Below, one piece after another: positions 17,164 to 26,100 of a stretch of DNA of 27,765 nucleotides. Both the position numbers and the translations under genes were made by a program. Where the stretch lies: contig NC_049981.1 in assembly GCF_000003815.2 (NCBI RefSeq), positions 5,150,477-5,178,241 on the forward strand, in the 5' to 3' direction. Positions within the stretch are counted from its first letter, which is position 1. Every line of letters begins with the position of its first letter. Source of the stretch: Branchiostoma floridae (Eukaryota; Chordata; Leptocardii; Amphioxiformes; Branchiostomatidae). A model generated the notes under the pieces. The model saw only the letters and a list, made by a program, of their open reading frames with translations. It was not told where the DNA came from and searched no databases.

Positions 17164-20100
17164 CTATGAGGCGGTGAATAGGAATCGTTTTAGTGCAAAT
17201 CTTCTATTTATACAAAGATAAATTTTCTTCCAACACTAAGATGTACACGGATCAAATTTTCAGCAACCATAGTTGCCTTCTTCAGGATCAACAATGACCA
17301 ATCACTTTAGAACGTAACCCCGCGAGAGTTACAGACTCGTGATCTTTCTAACACGTGATCTTACGGAGACATGACGTCAGCAATTGGTCAAACGTGCCAG
17401 GAAGTTTACAACTCATATTTGGATTATGATTTCTCACTTAAAAGTTCTCATATTCATTCCTGGCGTCTTTGCAACAAACATGCAAAAGCAACAAGTCGGA
17501 AAAATTGTCTAAAACTTCCACGAACACAAGTGGACCATGAATATTTGAATCATTTGATCTAATCTTGTCTCCAATGTTTAACAGAATTAAGATCAAACTT
17601 AGTTATTTTTACTGATACAAACATATAATGGTAGATGCATATATATATATCATGATGATTTCACATCTCAGATTTAAGGCTTGATTTGATTTGATTTTTT
17701 TAATTTATTTTGCACAATTTAAAAAAAAGATAACATAAAACAAATTAAAGGATGAAAGTACATGCAGGGGGGAAGAAAAAAAGCCTCGTGGCTTATACGT
17801 AGTCTTCCTCCAAAGTAAAAATAATAATACAATTTAACAACTCATAAGCTGAATAAAGATTGAATAGATGTGTAAAGTAGAAAGGCTTGTAAGTAGAAAG
17901 TGCATACTGATACCTCCTGAAGTTGGAACTCGGTGTTGAAGGCGTCTGTGGCGCTCGCGATGAGACGAGAGAGCGAGGAAAAACCACCAAGTCTGCGGGT
18001 TCAACACATTAAGTACAGTGGTATCAATGGTGGTGTTTTAAAATCAGTACCACTATCTGTATATAAACATATCTATGATGTGTCCAAATAAATGAATGTG
18101 GACTGTAGCTTGGTCTTAGATAGTATTCACGGTAACTGGGCTTGCAAATGGTTTTAAAAGAACTGTTCCATGCCGTATTTTTGCCCGGTTAGGTCATAGC
18201 TTTTTTTCAAAGACTGACAAAGACTTTTGGCAACCCTTTTCTTAACGTTTGATAACGACTGTAAGCCCCGGTGGGGGCTGTAATTAACCCTATGTTTTTT
18301 TGTATAACTCAAGTTATGCTGCTTTATTTCTAATTTTGGAAATAATCGCCTAATTTGCATAAATTTGCAACAACATACCTTAAAATAATCGGGAGACATC
18401 ACGCTACCATTCTATGATAGTGAACTAATCATGTACTGGGTGGGCTACGAAACAGCAATTGTTCAGGTATCGCCTCCCGGACTAAGAAAGGCGATATAGA
18501 GACAATTTCGTGATGAACTTACGTAGTCTGTAGATCCGTCCACTTCGCCCTGACGAAGTCCCATCCCAGAGACCGCCCGTACTCGTTCTGCATGACGTAC
18601 TGGATACACGTCCGAGCGTCCTGCCGACGGACTTCCTTAGAGTTCAGGCACCGGTCCAGGTGTCTGTAAGATAGGTGTGGGAATAGGAATATTATTAGAC
18701 TCTTTAGTTATGATTTAAGTACAAACACATGTATGCAATATATGATTAGACTCCAACAGGAAAGAACCCACATATTATAGAAGAAGTGGGTGAATTCGTC
18801 TTCCACTACCTAAAAAGAAGCCAAACCCAACAAAACCAGTATAATGTACACTTAAATAGCAAAGCATAGTCATAGAATGCAGTTCACATACGCCCCATAT
18901 GCCATACGCTGTGAGAAGGACTTAAACTTTACTAAATGTCTAAAGCTAAGGGCACTACCCGCCGTACGTGCAAATACGTGGGCAATCTTTTGGGATCAAT
19001 AAGTGGTAAGTACCGCCTCCGTACGAACTCGTAGGGAATCCGACGGATTTTGGAGCACGCAGACACGCCGTAGAACTTTACGTGCAGCAAAACTTTGCGT
19101 GCCATCGGGCTGCGGATTCGACCCCGCACGGGCGACGCGCCTGTCCTGTACAGCCTGAAATTTTTCAGAAATACGTGGCGGACGTGGCCTCCAAAAAAAA
19201 AAAAACTACGGAAAAAATTGCACGTACGGCGGGTTGTGCCCTTAGCTTAATGTCTAAGCAACTGACCTGCTGAGTACCCATGGCTCCCTGTTACAGCCGA
19301 GACCGAGCAGAAGTTTGGACTGCTCTGCGGCGTTGGTAGACATCCTGTACCTGTCCCACACAAAGTCATAGTCCTCCACCTTCCCGTACCGGACTGCGTT
19401 ACAGTACACGGTGGTCTTGAAGTCCGCTTTAATACTAGACGTGAGAAAACGTCACGAATTCTTTGTTAATGATACACTGATGTATAACTAACGATATGTT
19501 GTGTAGTTGTGTCATGAGTTATTATCATTTATCAAATATCTAGGACATAACTTTACCTACAGGTCAAGGAATGGTGAGGTGGTCACTTTCATTTTGTTTT
19601 GTTTTATTGATAGTTGTGAATGTTCAAATATCTGTGTTGATAGATAGACAACATGAAGTACCTAAATGAAGGTCTAAGTTGAAATGCAATCTGACGTTAG
19701 ATGCTGGTTTTTAAAAGATTATGAGCGCAATACTCAGCCATGGTTCATTGGAATGAACGACACAGAAAAATATATTATCAAGGTAATGTCTGCTTTGACA
19801 AATTGTTAAGGTAAAGTCAGTCTTTGACTGGACAGCATTTGTTGCTGATGAGTGTTGTTACTTACGGGTTGTTGTTGTCAGGGTCAGCCTCAGACTTCCA
19901 CTGGTTAAACTGCCTCTTCGCCTCGTCAATACACGTCTCGTTGCCAAGGCGACAGTACCGGCCAATAGCTGTGACTTGTGCAAATCTGTCAAAATTTGAA
20001 AAGTCAGACATTTAGTGATTACCCTAATGGTGGAAGATGATTGGTAGTGCAATTTAATTAGCATATAAAAGGCCATAGTAAATTTCATGGATGACATCGG

Positions 20101-23100
20101 CGCGCTCATTAATTTTCAACTGTTTTCAGAAAAATAAAAGATTTTTTTCTTCTTTGGAGATAGTCAACATGACGAGAAAGTACCAAGATACGTTGTGTTA
20201 TAGCGTGATGATTGTGCTTGTAGAGGTGACACTGACATGGTAGCTATGGCTGTAGTTGTAAAGGTGATAACGAGTCTAGTGTGGTAGACTCGTGGTGTCT
20301 ATATTGAAAATTTAGCCATCTTGGGTTTTTTACACATTTTTTTTCCGCCCAAGCTCAACAAGAAACAAGCTGAAATGTAGAAATGTAAGGCTGCCAGCAA
20401 ACTGTATTTGAAAGTCGAATCACAAAGATACAAATTCAACGTGGCTATTAACTCACATCACATGTTGAGGGCCTCTGTTGTAAGGGCAATTTCATGCATA
20501 TTCTATAAAAGTATGAAGCGCCAACTTACATGTTGAGTTGGTTATCCCCCTGGTCTGCCCAGCCATAATTGTCGTACAGGTTCTGGACTCGTGTCAGATA
20601 GTAATCCTGAAAAGGGCAACAGAAACACACCACATAATTATAAATCACGACACAATGCTTTGATAGCACTTTGTACACGTACATCTCAATCTAGAGGTTT
20701 CTCTACATTCTGTCACCTTTGATGCAAATTTAGTATGTTCGGAAGCAATTGTGAATGTATGGGAGTGTTAGAAGAACTAAATAACCGTTTTGTATTAAGT
20801 TTCTTACGATGTACATTTTGATTTGTATCTCAATGCCTTTTACGATCCAAGAATTACGATGAAGTGATCAACCCGACCTAAGAAGCCCTGATCGCCATTA
20901 ATGTAGAGTTGATTACATTAAGCCCTCTTCACACGAGAGCAAGGATGAGCCGGAATGACGTCAGAATGAAAATACCTTTCTGTTGTTGGGAATTCGTAGT
21001 GTATACGTACTCTAGAAAATCTCACTATATTTCAGTTATTTGTGCCCGTTCTTTTGGCAGTTTTTGACATGCTAAAAACTTTCGAGGTGCATTTGGAGTG
21101 GAGAAATATCGATCGGCATTCAACGTGTATTCTTTTTAACTATTATAACAAATACTGCAGTATGACCGCATTCTGACGGCATTTTGGCTTATTCCTTCTA
21201 GCGTGAAGGGGATATAAGGTCCATTTGGAATTCCCACCCAAACGGCCCCGAATGTAGCACGGATTTTGGACAATACTTCATTCCTGCTGGTTCTGCTTGA
21301 TTCCTGCTAATTCGATTTCGATGTGAAGGCCATATAACATGCCGTAGTCCTTGGACTTCTCCAGCGTGACTATGATGTAGGCAAATGTCAATTTCATAAG
21401 TATGATTCTTACCTTAAACATGCCGTAGACCTTGGACCTCTCCAGCATGACAGTAAGATAGGCCAGGCTGCCCACAGCGGCGTCCCACGGGACATAGTCC
21501 AGCTCGTTTTCCAGGTACTTCGTCATGTCCAGCGCTACTGTGATGTTCAGGTCTCCGGATCTGTAGACAATAACACAGGGAGGTTAGGGCGGCAAGTTAC
21601 TATCCTTATTAATTCCAAATATTAATATACCGTTTATTACGTCTTTATTGGCACGTGATGCGGAGATGAGTTAGCCTGCCTGGTACCATCCGGAAAATAG
21701 TTCGCTCCGGCGTTAATTATACACTACATACAGTCGCTTCTCGCTCTGACATTTGTCATACACTTTATACAGTGGCAGTCGCTTCACTACTATATTCCGG
21801 AAAATAGTTCGCTCCGGCGTTCATTATACACTATGTACAGTCACTTCCCGCCCTGAAATTTATCATACAGTTTACACAGTCGCTTCTCTGTTAGGTAGCA
21901 GAAGCGAACATAGGAGCGAACTACTACCCAGATGGTACCCAGGCTACTTAAGCTTTCTCGAAGTCATTTCTAAGTTTTTACCGTGCAAAACTGAAAGCGT
22001 TGTCGATCAGTCCAGCCCTGTCCGTTTTCTTAAAAACCTGGAAAAATAAATGGCAAAAATGTATTAGTTAGAAATCAAGACAATGGCAGGGCAACTTTCA
22101 ATTGATATGATATGTTTGATTAAGTACTGTGTGTAATTTGATAAAGGGCATAACCCGCCGTACGTGGATTTTGTCCGTACGTTTTTTTGGGAGAACACGT
22201 CCGTCACGTATTTCTAAAAACGTTTAGGCTGCACAGGGCAGGCGTGTCGCCCGTACTGGCACGTACGGGGGGCGAATCCGCAGGCCGATGGCACACAAAG
22301 TTTTCCTCTACATAAAGCTTTAGGGAGTGTCTGCGTGCTCCAAAATCCACCGGATTCTCTCTATATATACTACGAGTTCTTACGGAGGCGGTACTTACCA
22401 CTTACGGATCCCAAAAGATTACCCACGTTTTGGCACGTAGACAGCACGTATTTGCACGTACGGCGGGTTGTGCTCCTAGCTTAAAAAGTAAGACTTACCG
22501 TGTGGTCTGTCATCAGTGCTGTCTTAAGTTTATCCCAGTTGTCGGAGTCGTAGTTAACTCTGTAGTAGTTCTTCTGGTCGATGTTTACCACGATCCAGTC
22601 AGTATTTGGGGTGACACCTTGAAGGGTTACTATAAGGGAAAAAAGGTGATTAATGTAAGTTCAACCGAGACCGGGGCCGATACCGACTGCCAAGCCCCTT
22701 TGACCCTTTGGTGACGTCAAACTTCCGTTCCGGATGTGTGACGTAGGCTTTGGGTTATTTCAACTTGATAAGGATCAGAAGACTGATCGAAAGCTTGTTG
22801 GTAAGCACTTTATTTTGTGTACGGATATAGAGTCTTAAAATTGTATTCTAGACATTAAAATATGATAAAATCAGGACAATTTCGAAAAGCTAGTTCTTTT
22901 CATATTCAGCCGATAACATTCAGCTTCAACATAAACATATGTTAATTTGATGTTGTGGATGATATTCTTTGGAATCCGAAAACTGATGAGAGCGTGAGAA
23001 TGCAAACAGTTTCGCCACAAAAGTTACCTTTTTATCATAAAATCTAACTGGTCAGGAACTAAGGTTGAACATATGACTATGACACACAAAGTATTGTATA

Positions 23101-26100
23101 CCAAATAATAGAATCTTAATTTTTGTTCTTTTATATCTTCTTTGAACCTTTGCATTCTAACATATTAGTAACGTTATCCCTTTTCAGATTTTTTACAATC
23201 TACGCAATATGTTTGCTCATTTTACAACTGCTCTAAAGTATATACATACATGTGTCGTCATCTGGAGTCATCCATTGCGTCAGTGGATTGTCCAAGTTGG
23301 CTGTGCCTTGTGAATATGTCAGTGGAGCATACCATTTGTATCTGTTAAAAGATATGAGGAGTTAAACACGTTGAAACTTTTATAATATGAATCTTATAGA
23401 GAGTAATGATTGTGTGAAAAGTTGTACACGTTGCATTAAGGCAAAAACGAAACACACTGCAGTGTCTGCACGATATTCATTGTCAAAAAGCTGATAAGAA
23501 CCAGAAACTTAACCCCAAGTCGCCATATTTGTCGGTGACGTTTGCGGTGTAGTCGAACAGGAAGTGCTTCTGAGTGACGTCATACTGGTTTCCGTTTGCG
23601 ACGACGCTGATGACAGGGTAGCCCATCTGCAGAGTCCATGTGTCCATCACAGTCTTTACGTTCCCTCCGGGCAGGCCGACATCTTTGCCGTCAAGCTTTG
23701 CTCCCTGAGAAGACAGTTGACGATAGTTATAACAATTACTTCTAATTAATTCCGTGTAATTCTTAACTTACAGAGCAGTTTGGAAATTAGTTGAACGGGA
23801 TTTATGTAATATTGACAGCGGCGATGCCAAAAATGCTATCGGTGCATGATGTTGAATCTGGTTTGAAATATTCAGTGCGTGTGTGATTTTACAGAAGGAC
23901 ATGTAACATGCATTGGCATAATACCGGTCATAAGCCTTATACCGGTCGATTAAAAATAGTGAAACTTAAAGAGATCTACACATGCAACAATAGTTATTTC
24001 TGAGGTATGCACACTTCAGACATCTAGGTGTCCAATACATAATTTACAAAGCATCGATAACAATGCATTCGAAGACAACAAGGCCAAAAGTTTTCAGGTC
24101 ATTTTCGGGGCAGGCGAGCTCGTCGTGGGACAAACACACTGTCACGTTCATCGCCAGAGTTGTAGACAATAATCACATGTGCTCACGGCACAAGACGAGC
24201 ATGATTCAACAGCAATCTTGAATTTCTTTTGGTGACCTACAACTCGTGTAAAAGTGTGAGGAACCGTTGCATTATCGCCCGGATCTACGGCTGAATGGGT
24301 CAAATTGAACGTACGCCGCCATTTTCCCGCCATTTTTAATGCTACGGCCAGCAGTAAAGTTTTACGTCATAGCGGTTGTGACGGACCAAAATTAAATGAA
24401 AATTCTTGTCAGTATACGCCCATTTTCTCATGACTTTTTGTATGCTCATGCAGATTTTTGTTTTGTGCAACTACTAACAGGAAAGAAAGGAACAACAGAG
24501 GATGTATAAAGGTACATAGCGGCAGTTAATTGTGCCGTGTTTCGTTCGACCGGTATAGTGCACCCCCTTCCAACCACGCGCCCGTTCTCCGTGCAATTCC
24601 ACGGTGTGTTCCAATTACGATATTATGTTTTTAGCAGGACCAGAGAGACAAAATAATTTACACAGAAGAAGTGGCAAAGGTAAGCTGTAACAGCAACATG
24701 TAACTGGAGAAAATGATGCGTTGATCATTTGCCAAATTAGCATTGCTTGAGAAATTGCAGTAAACCGACCGGTATTATGCCAATGGATGTTACATTGTTT
24801 AATAGATATTTGGAACTTCCAAAAGGACATTCAAGTCATAAAATGATATCTGAATTCTTCTGAAAGAAATCACGACTCACCTCTGTCAAATAGTGCCACA
24901 GGTCATCATGGAAGGCATTGCTGTAGGCCAAGGCATTCAGGTACAGCTGTGGATTGAATAATGTACAATATTACTATTTACTGCACTTTACCAACATTTA
25001 CAGCTGATTATTTCACACTTTGAGAGGTTCAAAATGGCAAAGAAACAGGCGCACAAGGAATCCTCAGTACGATGACTTTCACGGCATTTTAGATGCAAAA
25101 TGACATCAAAGATGGAAGCATGGGATGGAATAATGTTGTTTGATGTTCTTACGTAGAAAAGTGCAAAACTGACTTTGAAAGTTGAAGTTCCTGAGTCGCA
25201 CTAATATTGGTTAGGTTTCCTTTAAAAGGTAATACTTACTCTTTTTACTTTTGTCATGATTTCAATACAGTTTAAAATGTAAAAATGTGTAATTGTGAAT
25301 GTCACTTACCGTTAGTCCTTTCCTGAATGTGTCCTCACCGAGGAAGTCCACCATCATGTAGATCAACGAACCTCCCTGCAACAAGCAAAAGTAAAAATTA
25401 TACACGCCTTACCTTTCAGCAAAATACGATTGGGAGTTACGCTTCATGATCTTTCCTGGGCTCGAAATACCACCTGCACATACAGGTTAGTGCAGGTAAA
25501 ATTAGAGCTGTGCAGGTATTTCTGATGTCTACCTGCACCTAACCTGCACTGGTCCATGTACTGGGTTTTATACATAAAAGCCCCATGGTGTAGCTGTATA
25601 TGGATTGTTATAAGCTGCATTGACTGTTACCACCTATAGAGTATAAAAGAAAAAATAGAACATAAATTGTATAATAAAACTAAATTGTATGATCCATATA
25701 GTAATACTTCCTAAATTCAGAGTGGTGCAGGTAAAATGTGTCTGGTGCATTTTCAATGTTACCTGCACCAGTGCAAATATGCAGAAAAGGTTCCTGTTTG
25801 TCAATCCTACTGTATCTTATTCCAGACAGTCAGAAACCTGGTTGTGTTCGACAGGAACAAGTAACTGGATATGGTTTTGGTAACGGTCAGACGTTTCAGA
25901 TAGCATCCACTATCTTTTTGTCGGTGAGACTGAAGAGATCTGTTAGAAATTGTTTTTATACCGTAACCAAACAACAAGAGTGAAGTAGAATATAGTTTAC
26001 AGTCGACGTCGTTTCTACCAAGTTTTACAGTCTATAGTACAGAGGCAGTTAGCGTTGTAAGGACTCTACACGCCATGGGAGTATACATCCACCAATCAGA

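Noticed and set aside
19082-19150. tRNA-like B box (GGATTCGACCCC) inside MITE copy 1, suggesting a SINE
   Set aside because: The element has clear terminal inverted repeats and an 8-bp target duplication, no A box at the right distance; the match is likely chance.
19267-19426. Acceptor at AAAG (19427) for the exon encoding VYCNAV
   Set aside because: It leaves the wrong phase after the previous exon; the acceptor GTCTAG at 19435-19436 restores frame and a family-like NNPIKADF.
24148-24333. THAP- or zinc-finger-like transposase fragment from the Cys-rich 61-codon minus frame
   Set aside because: Cysteine spacing does not match a known finger and no other transposase motif is nearby.
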